Positions 33,205 through 43,190 of a stretch of DNA of 64,000 nucleotides are shown here, piece by piece. How positions within the stretch are numbered: the stretch's first letter is position 1; every line of letters starts with the position of its first letter. Origin of the DNA: Luidia sarsii (taxonomy: Eukaryota > Echinodermata > Asteroidea > Paxillosida > Luidiidae). The translations under genes and the position numbers were made by a program. The notes beneath the pieces are model-generated. The model made no database searches. It was given only the letters and a program-made list of their open reading frames with translations, and had not been told where the DNA came from. The stretch lies in NCBI GenBank assembly GCA_949987565.1, contig OX465119.1, forward strand, positions 13,308,578 through 13,372,577, written 5' to 3'.

Positions 33205-33265
33205 AAACTCACAATTTAGTGAGGTTTCGATCCTAGCAGGACCTTTCTCAAAGGCAGAGTGACAA
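33205..33265 (-). repeat. CGAAACGTC-family fragment, reverse
   Basis: GAGGTTTCGATCCTAGCAGG ACC, then TTTCTCAAAGGCAGAGTGAC, AAGGACAAAAC. The GCAGAGTGACAAGGACAAAA extension is shared with 58455-58490 and, reversed, 60010-60045, so the repeat is longer than the core. Confidence 0.8.
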
Positions 33266-34139
33266 GGACAAAACCTTTATTCTAAGAAGTGTATCTTGAA
33301 AGGGACACTATTAAACAGAGATGACATTCATATTTGCACAGCGACTCTTAAAATGCCACTTCGAAAAAGCCTTAATTCAACAGCTCAATAAAGTTGCCAT
33401 TTTTTGGGTGTGCCATGAATACATTCCGCTCGGCAAACTTCTGGACAGAACCCCCCCCCCCCAAAAAAGAACTCTGCAAAAATCTTTAATCATTACAGGC
33501 AGGGAGCTTAAACTTTCCCTTTCTCTAAAGCTTTCTCTCTGTCTGCCTCTCTGTCTGCCTCTCTGTCTGCCTCTCTCTGTCCCTGTCTCTCCCTCTGTCC
33601 GTCTCTCTGTCTCTCTCTGTCTTTCTGTCTTGGTCTCTCTCTATTTGGAGTAAGTGTCCAGTTTTTGCCATGCCAAAGGCCAACAGGGTTGGGTTTGCAA
33701 GAAACACCCCTTGATGGACCCTCGATTTGGCCACACAAAAGCCTTCTTTAAAATCAAATCGCTGCGCAAACATGGCCTACTAGTGACTGGGGTGGGAGTC
33801 AATGATTTTTTTTTTTTGGTGTGCCTGTCACTATTTGTTGTCTTTTTTTTGGGGGGGGGGGAGAGGCTGCCCAGCCTAATGTCAAAAAATGTCAGGCCAC
33901 AACGACTCACATTTGGGTTCGTCGTCGGTGAAAAGAAAACGAGGAGTGTCAGAGAGGGTTGTGGGCCAAGTAGGCTATCTTCATCTCATTGTCTCGACCG
34001 ACCACAAGTACAATTGTGAGTCTGTGTTACTGACACGTGCGTGCGCGTACAAGAGCGCTGTCTCGTTCTTTCTACCCCTCTCCTCTATCGTCCTCTTCTC
34101 TCTCTCTTTTTTTTTTAAGGCAGAGGGGTGATTGTCGGC
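33266..34139. other. unique sequence with (CTGTCTGC)n, no gene seen
   Basis: A CT/CTGT microsatellite lies at 33530-33645. C run at 33451-33460, T run at 33808-33819 and G run at 33851-33860. Frames are repeat shadows or unrecognised. Confidence 0.5.
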
Positions 34140-34215
34140 CTATCGGAGGAGGGAGGGGAGAGAGAGAGGGAGGCAGGGAGGGGGGAGAGAGGGAGAGAGG
34201 GAGGGAGGGAGGCGG
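34140..34215. repeat. (GGGA)n patch
   Basis: GGAGGGAGGGGAGAGAGAGAGG and similar units. Confidence 0.85.
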
Positions 34216-34869
34216 CTTGTCTCATTGTACGTCCGCACAACGCGGCAACAGCAACAATACACAAAACGCGTGTGTAATCTCGCGCGCGGCCTGAACGTTA
34301 ACATGCCCTCCGACATTTCATGCTACTCGGCACAAAAAAGAGGGGGAAGGAAGGTAAGAATGAATGGGGAGGGGGGGAGGGGAGAGAGAGAAAAAAAAGA
34401 AGACAAACACTGCGGCCCCAGGAGCTCTTGAAAAGGGCCACTTGGTCTCTCGTCCCTTTCTGTCCCTTCAACGTAAAGGTGAAACGGGCAGTATTTTCGT
34501 TCTTTTTCTTCTTCATCTTCTTCTTCTTCTTCTTCTTCTTCTTTCTTTCTCTCCCCCTCCTCCACCTTCCCCGCCCTGTGTTGTGTACAAACGACGGGGG
34601 CAAATCGAACACCAGACTCCAGAATGGAAATTCTAATCCAGGGCAGGGACGACACGGTGAGAAGGGCAAGTTGTGGCACTCCAAAGAGGAGACTAATGTC
34701 AAACATCTACTAATGTCAATCACCTCCCTCTACCCCACGAACATCCAAATTCGAACCATTCTGATCTATTTTTTTCCCCTGACACTTTAGAAGTTCGAGG
34801 CCCCCCCCCCCATATTTCAATTCTGGCCGAATCTTACAAAAGTGCACAAGTTACACCCAGTGTGGTTTT
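34216..34869. other. unique sequence with (TTC)n, no gene seen
   Basis: (TTC)n at 34505-34545 with flanking pyrimidine tract, A-rich tract at 34390-34400. Several overlapping frames up to 156 codons pass through the repeats and are not supported. Confidence 0.45.
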
Positions 34870-34925
34870 TGTCTCTTTCGAGACGAGGTGCAGCTCTGAA
34901 AAGAACCGGCAAATACAGCATTTTA
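34870..34925 (-). repeat. relic of the histone-stem-loop satellite unit
   Basis: TCTCTTTCGAGACGAGGTGC AGCTCTGAAAAGAACCGGC closely follows the first unit of the 61.4-kb array (TCTCTTTTGAGACGAAGTGT, then the stem-loop, then CCGGTAAC). The stem is degraded to AGCTCT/AGAACC at 34892-34907. Confidence 0.7.
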
Positions 34926-34929
34926 CAGA

Positions 34930-35065
34930 ATACTTTGCCTTTGAGAAAGGTCCTGCTAGGATCCAAACGTCAGGCCCTGTAACTGTTGAGATTAATGTAT
35001 TGCAGGTCATTTTAGTAAATGAGCAGTTTGCACCAGTTTTTGTATTAACTTCAATTACAGATTTT
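34930..35065 (+). repeat. CGAAACGTC-family copy, plus
   Basis: CCTTTGAGAAAGGTCCTGCT AGGATCCAAACG, then TTGAGATTAATGTATTGCAG, GTCATTTTAGTAAATGAGCA, GTTTGCACCAGTTTTTGTAT. This variant (TATTGCAGGTCATTTTAG) is shared with 39960-40025 and 56740-56805 and forms a subfamily distinct from the GCATTTTGGTAATTTTAG type. Confidence 0.88.
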
Positions 35066-35094
35066 AAACAAATAAAGGGGGGGAAAAGGGACTA

Positions 35095-35275
35095 AAATGG
35101 CAAAGAAAACTTTGACTGGACCAGGATTTGAACCGGAGACTTCTGGTTTTGTGTACCAGCACTCGTGCCATCTGAGCTACATGTATCCAGCCCTTAGATG
35201 GTAGCTTCCCAGATAGTCAACTAGTCTTTGCCGGGGTGGGGGGCGCCAGCCAGAAGCTATTCAACCATTAACTGC
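35095..35275 (-). mobile_element. tRNA-derived SINE, minus orientation, A and B boxes visible
   Basis: Reading the minus strand, TAGCTCAGATGGCACGAG is a good A box and GGTTCAAATCC a perfect B box, separated as in a tRNA. They are followed by TGGTCCAGTCAAAGTTTTCT and TTGCCATTTT as the SINE body. Upstream on that strand lies GGCAAAGACTAGTTGACTAT with CATCTAAGGGCTGGATAC. This is the clearest copy of the family. Confidence 0.85.
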
Positions 35276-35354
35276 CGTATATCTCCAGGGATCACGCCCC
35301 CGCTTTCATTCAGATGCAAACAACCAGACTGCCATTAACCTGGCCGCAGCAGCT

Positions 35355-35595
35355 CGGTGATCACACAAAGTGGATGCAGATTTTTCAATTCATGCCAAAC
35401 AAATCGAGGGGAAAAAAATGACTGGGAACTTGGAAATAATCTCAAACAATTTTGTCAACACGTTCTGTATCCCCCCAAAAAAGTGGATGTAGCTTTTTCA
35501 ATTCATGGCAAACAAATCAAGGAAAAACACTGACTTGGAACTTTTAAATAATCTCAAAACAATTTTGTCGACAAGTTCTGTATTCAATTTTGAGT
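35355..35595 (+). repeat. tandem duplication of a unit of about 118 bases
   Basis: AAGTGGATGCAGATTTTTCA, then ATTCATGCCAAACAAATCGA and AATAATCTCAAACAATTTTG, is repeated as AAGTGGATGTAGCTTTTTCA ... AATAATCTCAAAACAATTTT. A partial third piece (TGTATTCAGTTTTGAGCACA) appears near 35757. Confidence 0.85.
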
Positions 35596-35940
35596 ACAGA
35601 CCTCACTCGAACTGGTGAGTTCTGTACTCACTGGTTGTATCCAGAACCATGCCTCTTCTCGACAGAGACACAACCGTTGACACAAGTCTTGCTTTGTTGA
35701 ATCTTTTTCTAAAGGAAAAGTCCACATTTTCACAATTCCACTTTTTCCCAAGTCCTGTATTCAGTTTTGAGCACAGCACCTCAGTTATGCACTCTCTTGT
35801 GGTGAATACACCTACATGTAGGTTTAGTTGAGTCAAGTCACTCAGGCAGGCTTGACAACGTGAATGGCCAGACCAACAGAGACGTTTCAGTCTTATTCTT
35901 GCATCGAAGCCAACACGACTTGTGTCCGTTATTCCCTGTG
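35596..35940. other. unique sequence with unrecognised minus-strand frame
   Basis: A 119-codon minus frame (35603-35962) is not simple repeat but has no recognised motif, and it overlaps the end of the tandem duplication and the start of the inverted-repeat element, which argues against coding. Confidence 0.3.
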
Positions 35941-36520
35941 AAGCCGTGTCCACACTGGACATTTACCGAGCCCGTGGGTAACATTCCAATGGGTAAATCT
36001 TCCAAGGCGTCCGCACTTGGACTATTCGACTCGGGTAAACTAACCGAGACGATCGGTAAAACTAACCGACTGGCGCAAACAAACGCATTAGGGCACTTTC
36101 GTGGTGACCTTTCACCGGATGTCTGTACACAATCTACCGGCCGTGTGTGTACATTATGTACAGTACATGTGCATGTACTGTAGTCACGTTGCTACCCCAT
36201 GCCCGCACAAGTCTTGTGTACAGGGACGTACACGTCACTTGGTATTGAGGCAATGTGGGGCGCCGGCGCCGGACGGGATGTGGTTTTTTACCGAGTCGTT
36301 TACCGAGACTTCGTGTCCGGATTGGACTTTTCGGCTCGGTTAAACTGACCTGGTCAATTTAACCGGGCAGAAGTTGGTCGGTTAAACTACCCATTTGAGT
36401 CGGGTAAGTTACCTGGGAGGAAAACTTCCTGGGCTGTCCGCACTGGACTTAAACTGGTCAATTTACTAATTTGCTCGGTTAGTTTACCCATTTTAAGTCC
36501 AGTGCAGACGCTGCTTAAGT
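35941..36520. mobile_element. large ACCGAG-rich inverted-repeat element
   Basis: Left end GCCGTGTCCACACTGGACAT; right end, reverse-complemented, GCAGCGTCTGCACTGGACTT, an imperfect terminal inverted repeat. GTCCGCACTGGACTT-type motifs recur internally (about 36005, 36310 and 36440), so this looks like nested or concatenated copies of the 22125-22355 element. It holds many TTTACCGAG/CTCGGTAAA motifs and the palindrome GGCGCCGGCGCC at 36259-36270. Confidence 0.72.
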
Positions 36521-37164
36521 CTCAAAAGTTAGAGGGCCTGATGTTTCGATCATAGCAGGACCTTTCTCCAAGGTCTTTTTCTAAGTCTTTAAAGATGTCC
36601 GGGTTGGTAGGGGGGGGGAGACGTGGGACAAGACCGATTATTATTCCTGTCCATCTCCATGGCAACCAATCAGAGCAAGGTCCCTCTATGAATTAAACCG
36701 TCGTCCAATTCATTCAACGTGATGAAATGTTATGTTTAAAAAAAAAAAAAAAAAAATCTTAAGCCACTGCGTGCTGAGAAACGTGCAAGGGTTTAGTCGC
36801 TGTCTAAAAGAGGTGTTCACATACGTGTCGTACAACCTCGAACAGCAGACTAACCATTTATCATAAATTTTGCCGTCGGGGGAGGGGGGGGGGGTGAGGG
36901 GAAAAAAAATCTTCGTAAGACCATGCACATCTTATCTCCAGGTCGTTTCTATTCGGCCCCGCAAAATGCTTGACAAAGACCACCTATCAGGAAAGTGCCG
37001 CTAGCACGAAGACGTCGTGCCCTCTTACTTAAAGATTGACACAGATGAGAAGAGAGACATGTTTTAAACAATTCTATTCAGTGGGCCCGTGCCCGTGGGA
37101 ATAGGTCCTGCTCAGCTGGAAGCCTGGAATATCTGAGTTTGGCTCAGATTTGCCTGAAAAGCAG
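36521..37164. other. unique sequence, no gene seen
   Basis: A short reverse CGAAACGTC-family fragment sits at 36530-36575 (GGGCCTGATGTTTCGATCAT). CCATGGCAACCAATCAGAG at 36656 combines an X-box half with a CCAAT box. Poly-A lies at 36738-36757. Confidence 0.5.
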
Positions 37165-37465
37165 AGGGGCTGATGTTTCGATCCTAGCAGGACCTTTCTC
37201 ACCATCAGGCTATCTACTTCAGGCTATTTCTTTTAGTGATATACAAAAATGTTGCAAACTGCTTACCGGTACTGACTAAAATTACCAAAATGCAAATCTT
37301 AAAATTAAGTGGGCCTGACGTTTCGATCCTAGCAGGACCTTTCTCAAAGGCCTTTGAGAAAAGTCCTGCTAGGATTGAAACGTCAGGCCCACTAAATTTT
37401 AAGATCTTATTTCTTTTAAATAGATTTGTATTTTGCTCATTAACGTCAGTAAGAAGTTTGCAAAT
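37165..37465. repeat. CGAAACGTC-family cluster with foldback
   Basis: A reverse fragment at 37165-37202 is followed by a longer foldback. The reverse arm runs 37222-37350 (TGATATACAAAAATGTTGCA to AGGACCTTTCTCAAAGGCC). The plus arm runs 37351-37410 (TTTGAGAAAAGTCCTGCTAG to CAGGCCCACTAAATTTTAAG). Arms pair over about 60 bases. Confidence 0.9.
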
Positions 37466-37589
37466 CTGTTGAAAAACAATTAAAAATCCCCCCCAAAAAA
37501 TTCTGAGATTTGTGTCAAATAAGTAACTTCAATGGGAAACAGTTTGCAAGCCCATTTTTGCATCACAATAAAGAGATATACCAAGACAA

Positions 37590-37740
37590 CAGTAAGCATT
37601 TGAGTGGCATCATAGACAGTGGACCACATGGCAAGGCTTTGACTTAAGACTCTGGAAGATCGCGGCTACACAAACTCAAATCCCAATCCAGTCAAACATA
37701 CTTTACTCATTCATTGGTAAAAAATTTAGAAAAACACCCC
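37590..37740 (+). mobile_element. diverged SINE copy, plus
   Basis: ACTCAAATCCCAATCCAGTC and AAACATACTTTACTCATTCA resemble the family B-box and body, but the A box is not recognisable. A C run follows at 37737-37747. Confidence 0.45.
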
Positions 37741-38429
37741 CCCCCCCAAAAAATAAAATCATTCCTCTTGCTTCTGTCCTTTGCTTTGGTTTTAATCTTC
37801 ACGGCGATGACTTGAGTTTCATTCAAAGCAAGCGAGTGATTCAAATTCAAGGCAAGCCGAGTGATGACTAGTGAGGCTTCAGTGATTGTCATATCGCTGA
37901 GATATGCATGTCGTCTAAGACTGGTTCGGCAGGCAGCCCAACAGAGGTCTGCCTGCATCATTTGTAAAAAAACAAGCCGAAAGGGGGTAGGGGTGACTGC
38001 GCAGTCCCACTAGAGGCAGCAGCAGCAGTAGCAGCAGCCAGGACAGGCTCATTAAGAATTCTCAGCTAGGTAGGTAGGCCCGCATCAGACATCTATTATG
38101 AGTCTGTCCCTCTCTCAATCTTCGGAAAAAAGAAAAAAAAACACACACACCGGGCTGACTAGCCACAGCGATCACGTCATCCCTCCCATGCACAACTCCC
38201 ATGCACACACACACACACTCACTCCAGTCCCTCGCGCTGTCGCTATAACCGGTCTTTGTCTGCCGCCTTGATTGCCTATGCCGCCACCGCAACGCTGCGG
38301 CAGGCCCAGAGGAGGTCAACGCACTCTGGTTGCTATGACGTCAATTGGCATTTCAGCGCCGCGGCCTAGGCGTGCGATTGATGGAAGGGGAGGGGGGGAG
38401 GGGGCTGCTGTTAGAAAATGCACTGATAC
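37741..38429. other. unique sequence, no gene seen
   Basis: Short (AGCAGC)n at 38019-38036 and (CAC)n/(ACAC)n patches at 38141-38150 and 38205-38222. CpG-richer at 38230-38370, without a clear start or splice signal. Confidence 0.4.
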
Positions 38430-38705
38430 AGGGAGAGAGTGGAGAGTGGAGAGTGGAGAGGGAGAGGGAGAGGGAGAGGCAGAGGGAGAGGGAGAGGGAG
38501 AGGGAGAGGAACAGGGAGAGGCATAGGCAGAGGGAGAGGCAGAGGCAGAGGCAGATGCAGAGGGAGAGGCAGAGGCATAGGCAGAGGGAGAGGGAGAGGG
38601 AGAGGGAGAGGGAGAGGGAGAGGGAGAGGGAGAGGCAGAGGCATAGGCAGAGGGAGAGGGAGAGGGAGAGGGAGAGGGAGAGGCAGAGGCAGAGGCAGAT
38701 AAAGG
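38430..38705. repeat. (GGGAGA)n array
   Basis: Hexamer array with GGCAGA and GGCATA variants; a block of about 120 bases (AGGCATAGGCAGAGGGAGAG) recurs at 38520, 38570 and 38640. All frames open. Confidence 0.96.
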
Positions 38706-39009
38706 CAGATGCTAAAGCCACACTAGTACTGCATATTGTTACGCACCACAACACTCCTCTGAGAGGTTTTGCTGAAGAGGAAAAAAATCGCATATTAAAT
38801 GCCTTGTGCAAATATCAAACTGAAGCCAAATTATGCATACGTCTGACTTCATGTCTCAAATTCCTGATTTTTTTTTCCTCCCATTTTTTCCCTCTTTTTG
38901 TATTTCAATGGGGATTGGACTTTGGTGGGTTTTGTTTTCCCAGTTGTTGCTCGTTTTTGTCGTCATTGAAAATCTGAGGTGACTGGCCACGAGATGAATA
39001 AATTTTCAG
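38706..39009. other. unique spacer, no gene seen
   Basis: Short non-coding stretch with a T-rich tract at 38868-38900. Confidence 0.5.
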
Positions 39010-39705
39010 AGACAGAGACAGAGAGACAGAAGGACATAGAGTCAGAGGGACAGAGAGAGACAGAGAGAGATAGATAGAGACAGAGAGACAGGGAGAGACA
39101 AAGAGAGAGAGAGATGGGGAGAGACAGGGAGAGACAGGGAGAGATACACAAGTAGATAGAGACAGAGAGAGACAGAGAGAGACAGGGAGAGACAGGGAGA
39201 GATACACAAGTAGATAGAGACAGAGAGAGACAGAGAGAGACAGAGAGAGATGGGGAGAGACAGGGAGAGAAAGGGAGAGACAGGGAGAGACAGGGAAAGA
39301 CAGAGGGAGACAGAGGCAGACAGAGAGAGAGAGACAGGTAAAGACAGAGGGAGACAGAGACAGACAGACAGACAGAGAGAGACAGGGAGAGACAGAGAGA
39401 GACAGGGAGAGACAGGGAGAGACAGGGAGAGACAGGGAGAGACAGAGAGAGACAGGGAGAGACAGGGAGAGACAGGGAGAGACAGGGAGAGACAGAGGGA
39501 GACAGAGGAAGACAGAGGGAGACAGAGAGAAACAGAGAGAGACAGAGAGAGACAGAGAGAGACAGAAAGAGACAGGGAGAGATAGATAGTGACATGGAGA
39601 GACATAGAGAGAGAGAGAGAGACATGGAGAGACAGGGAGAGATACATTGTGAGAGACAGAGGGAGACACACAGAGAAAGAGACAGAGAGAAAGTTTGAGA
39701 GAAAC
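39010..39705. repeat. (GACAGGGAGA)n array
   Basis: About 700 bases of GACAGAGA/GACAGGGAGA. A block with GATACACAAGTAGATAGAGA occurs at 39145 and 39202 (period about 58). The open frames (up to 281 codons) are Ser/Leu/Cys or Arg/Glu/Thr translations. Confidence 0.97.
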
Positions 39706-39904
39706 TTTGGCGAATCTGACTTGCAAATGGAAGGGTGATGTTTGCGTATGTGTGAGACACCGTCCTCCGCACGACCTGCACAGTTGGCAGTTTGTGTTCC
39801 TTTCATTCTGACCGCGTACGTCATAAGGGTCTCAGCACAGTGGGGCGACACAAAGGCCCAAACAGCCTCTGGCGTGAAATTTTCCAAAAAACAAAAGTCA
39901 AAGA

Positions 39905-40035
39905 GGACGCCTTTGAGAAAGGTCCTACTATAGGATCAAAACGTAGGACCCTCAAACTTTTGAGATTCATGTATTGCAGGTCATTTTAGTCAGTGAGCAG
40001 TTTGCAACAGTTTTTGTATTAACTTCTGGTTAAAA
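39905..40035 (+). repeat. CGAAACGTC-family copy, plus, TATTGCAGG subfamily
   Basis: CGCCTTTGAGAAAGGTCCTA then CTATAGGATCAAAACGTAGG, followed by GATTCATGTATTGCAGGTCA and CAGTGAGCAGTTTGCAACAG. The core has two substitutions relative to the other copies. Confidence 0.85.
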
Positions 40036-40454
40036 CTTTGCAGGATCAAAAAACAAATGCAAACTTGAGATTAGGTGGGGTTTTTTTTCCCATTTTTATT
40101 ACAGATACAATCCCTACCCCAAACCCTCTTTCCCTTTTTTTTTTTAAGGGAGGGGGAGCGTAATGGCTTGATTGTGCACTCCGGCGACATGCCTGGGTGA
40201 CAAAAGATGACAGGGAGGGGAGAGGAGGAGAGGGGAAGAAAAAAGATCGAAGGAGAAGGTGTCAGAGCTTGTTTGCTCATCAGTCAGTCCCTGGATAAGC
40301 CCTGGCAGACCTTGTTCTGAAAAGGTCAACCTGAAATGATCGAGGTGGTGGCCCTGCCCAAGAAAAAAGAAAGAAAAAAAGCTAACCCACAATCGCAGAA
40401 AGGAAAAAAACAACACCAACGAGATCTTTAATAGTCTGGACATACCCTGGTGAA
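40036..40454. other. unique sequence, no gene seen
   Basis: T runs at 40080-40088 and 40136-40145 and a GGGAGGGGAGAGGAGG patch at 40213. No exon signal. Confidence 0.45.
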
Positions 40455-40695
40455 GGTGGAGGGGGAGGAGGAGGAGGGGAGGATGAGGAGGAGGGGGAGG
40501 AGGAGAAGGAGAAGGTGGAAGGGAGGCGGGGGAGGAGGAGGAGGGGAGGAGGAGGAGGGGAGGAGGAGGAAGAGGAGTACAAGGAATAGGTGGGGTTGGA
40601 GGAGGACAAGGAGAAAGATGAGAAGGAGAAGGTGGAAGGGAGGTGGGGGAGGAGGAGGAGGAAGAGGAGGAGGAAGGGGAGAAGGAGCAGCAGCC
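40455..40695. repeat. (GGA)n-rich array
   Basis: GGAGGAGGAGGAGGGGAGG and GGAGAAGGAGAAGGTGGAAGG units; the latter occurs at 40499 and 40622. Confidence 0.94.
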
Positions 40696-40696
40696 G

Positions 40697-40830
40697 ATTT
40701 GCGTAAGTTACGCAACGTACAAATGTTGCGTAAGTCTTGCCCCACAACGACTCTTTTCAGCAATATCTAGCAAAGGCAGCAAAATGTTGCGTAAGTTGCG
40801 CAACAAAATGTTGCGTACGCAACATTTGAA
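40697..40830. repeat. cluster of GTTGCGTAAGTTACGCAAC palindromes
   Basis: TTGCGTAAGTTACGCAA at 40699-40715, TGTTGCGTAAGT at 40724-40735, GTTGCGTAAGTTGCGCAAC at about 40786-40804 and a perfect 22-base palindrome centred on GCGTACGC at 40806-40827. It sits between two (GGA)n arrays like an island. Confidence 0.88.
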
Positions 40831-40849
40831 GTTTCTTGAAATCGGCAGC

Positions 40850-41085
40850 AGGAGCAGGAGGAGAAGGAGGAGGAGGAGGAGGAGGAGGAGGAGGAGGAGG
40901 AGGAGGAGGAGGGGGAGGAGGAGGAGGAGGAGGAGGAGGAGGAGGAGGAGAAGGAGGAGGGGGAGGAGGAGGAGGAGGAGGAGGAGGAGGAGGAGGAGGA
41001 GGAGGAGGAGGAGGAGGAGGAGGAGAAGGAGGAGGAGGAGGAGGAGGAGGAGGAGAAGGAGAAGGAGGAGAAGAGGTGGAGTGTG
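40850..41085. repeat. (GGA)n array
   Basis: Nearly pure GGAGGA with occasional GAA and GGG substitutions over about 230 bases. Frames (poly-Gly, poly-Arg, poly-Glu, poly-Ser, poly-Pro) are shadows. Confidence 0.97.
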
Positions 41086-42328
41086 AATAAAACTCCTCTC
41101 TTTCTAAGCACCAAACATCGCCCCCAATCTGTTTTTGTGCAAAAGCCAGGCTCTTGTTGCCAACTGTTGCAGGGACTCTTGAAGAACTCACGCCAGAAGG
41201 GCGTAGCGTGCCGAAGGGAAAAATGCTTAAGGACAGGACGTGCCTATGACTGAGCAACCAACCATCCGAGAGTCTTCATCAGAAAACAAGGCCCCTCTAA
41301 GACAGTCATTACCCAACTGCAGGTTTTTTGTTAGGCCCTTTTTTGCAATATAACAAATCTCCTTGGGGAAAGAGACAGGCCATTTTTCACAGAACATTCG
41401 CTTTACCACGACAATATTCAGGTTGCATAACCCCGGGTTTTTTTTTTCTTTTTTTTCCTCTTAGGCCAAGTAAAAAAAAATATTAGTTTCTCTTCGGCTA
41501 CTGCTGTGGTAGCCATGTTGGAAATCGAATTTTGTTGGCTTGTTTACGTAGACTTGTACTAGCCCTCACGGAGATTCGCTCATTCTCAACTGTTCATTGC
41601 TTGTGTTGTTCGTGTGTTGGTTGTTACTCATGCACAAGTTTTGTTACTAACTCTACTAGGGACGTTGCATTTTTCTAGCAATCAAGTCTTCTTCTTTTTT
41701 AACCTTACCTTTTTATAAGGACAACCTGGTAGATCATTTTCGCCTAAAATGCATTTTTACGCAACCGCGAATGATTCGCCAGCGGAGGAGCCTACCAGCG
41801 CGTAAATTCCGGTCGTTTCTTTTCTGAATGACTTCCAAAATTAGACACAAATGTGGCATTTCCTTTCAGAAATTCCCTCTCCCCCCCCCCAAAAAAAAGC
41901 TTGTGGAACTGGTGGGAAAAAGACGAATTTGCTTCACGTGCAATGACCAATAACTCACTGTACATGCATCGCCGTATCAACATAACATTCAGTCCATAAA
42001 AAATAAAAATAAAAAACCACTTTGACACCCACACATTGCCTATTTGTCACCATTTCCTCATTACTTCCCGAATGCCTCCAATTTCATTCTTATTCTTTGT
42101 TTTCTTTTTTTTCACTTCCCTTTACTTTTTCCTCGATAAGTGACGACAGAAAAAGGAAGGTAGCGGAGCTGATGGATAGTCGGTGACATAATGCAAAGTC
42201 ATAAATCTTCCGGACAGCCAGAGCCCTTCATCAAAAAAGTCCATGAAAAAAGACAAATGTGGTCGGCATATAAAGGGTGACTTTTGAAGGATTGGTTCTG
42301 CTTTTAGCGTGTCACCAAAAATTGGTCG
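41086..42328. other. unique sequence, no gene seen
   Basis: No recognised exon. It includes T-rich runs near 41440-41460, a C run at 41880-41890 and TGGTAGCCATGTTGG at 41509, a YY1-like motif. Short frames are unrecognised. Confidence 0.45.
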
Positions 42329-42838
42329 AAGAGAGACACAGTACTTTGCAGAGTTGAGGAGCTGAGGACTGCCACGCTGGAAAGATTAGTGTGGAGAGGG
42401 TTTGTTCATGATGCGCGAGTAGGCATCGGCTAACTGTCTATATGCCCTCGACTTAGTGGTAGTGAGAAAAAAGGTGGGAAATTACATTGATATCCTACAG
42501 AGAGACAGAGGACTTGACGTACAGAGTTCAAGAGCTGAGGACGGACCGTGCAGCCACTGGCTGGACAGAGTTAGTGTGGAGTGGATTCAACTGAAGTTCG
42601 TTCCTGAAGACCGAGTAGGCATTATGCTAACTCTCTATGCTCTCGACTTAGTAGTAGTGAGAAAAAGGGGTAGGAAGCAGACACATTACATTATGCTGAA
42701 GAGAGACACAGGACTTGACAGAGTTGAAGAGATGAGGACTGCCATGCTAGACAGATTAGTGTGGAGGGGATTCATTCATGATGCCTGAGTAGGCACCGCC
42801 TACCGCGTATCTATGCTCCCGACTTTAGTAGCACCGTC
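42329..42838 (+). pseudogene. tandem triplication of a LINE polyprotein C-terminus with its 3' flank
   Basis: Three copies, starting at about 42329, 42498 and 42699, encode related endings. Copy 1 gives RVEELRTATLERLVWRGFVH then DARVGIG and a stop. Copy 2 is a diverged form (GLDVQSSRAEDG, then DRVSVEW). Copy 3 gives DTGLDRVEEMRTAMLDRLVW then RGFIHDA and a stop at 42786-42788. The D-T-G-L ... E-L-R-T-A-M-x-D-R-x-x-W-R pattern is the familiar tail of CR1/Jockey-like non-LTR elements in general knowledge. Copies 2 and 3 lie in one 110-codon frame (42456-42788). Each copy is followed by the same flank, TCTATGCTCTCGACTTAGTA with GTAGTGAGAAAAA. Catalytic domains are absent. Confidence 0.7.
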
Positions 42839-42990
42839 TAGTAGTAAAATAATAGCAAAGGTTGGTCTGCAGAGTTTATATCACACAACTATTATAGTCA
42901 CAACTTCACAAGTCATAAAGGTGGAGTGCTAAAACGAGAGCAACAACCTTCTCTTATTTCTAATCACCCCTTGCAAAACATTTCTCCTCA

Positions 42991-43190
42991 NNNNNNNNNN
43001 NNNNNNNNNNNNNNNNNNNNNNNNNNNNNNNNNNNNNNNNNNNNNNNNNNNNNNNNNNNNNNNNNNNNNNNNNNNNNNNNNNNNNNNNNNNNNNNNNNNN
43101 NNNNNNNNNNNNNNNNNNNNNNNNNNNNNNNNNNNNNNNNNNNNNNNNNNNNNNNNNNNNNNNNNNNNNNNNNNNNNNNNNNNNNNNNNN
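42991..43190. other. assembly gap of 200 N
   Basis: Exactly 200 unknown bases, probably a placeholder of fixed size. The right edge starts CAGACAGAGAGATGGAGAGA, so the gap likely hides a CAGA-type microsatellite that could not be assembled. Confidence 0.99.
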
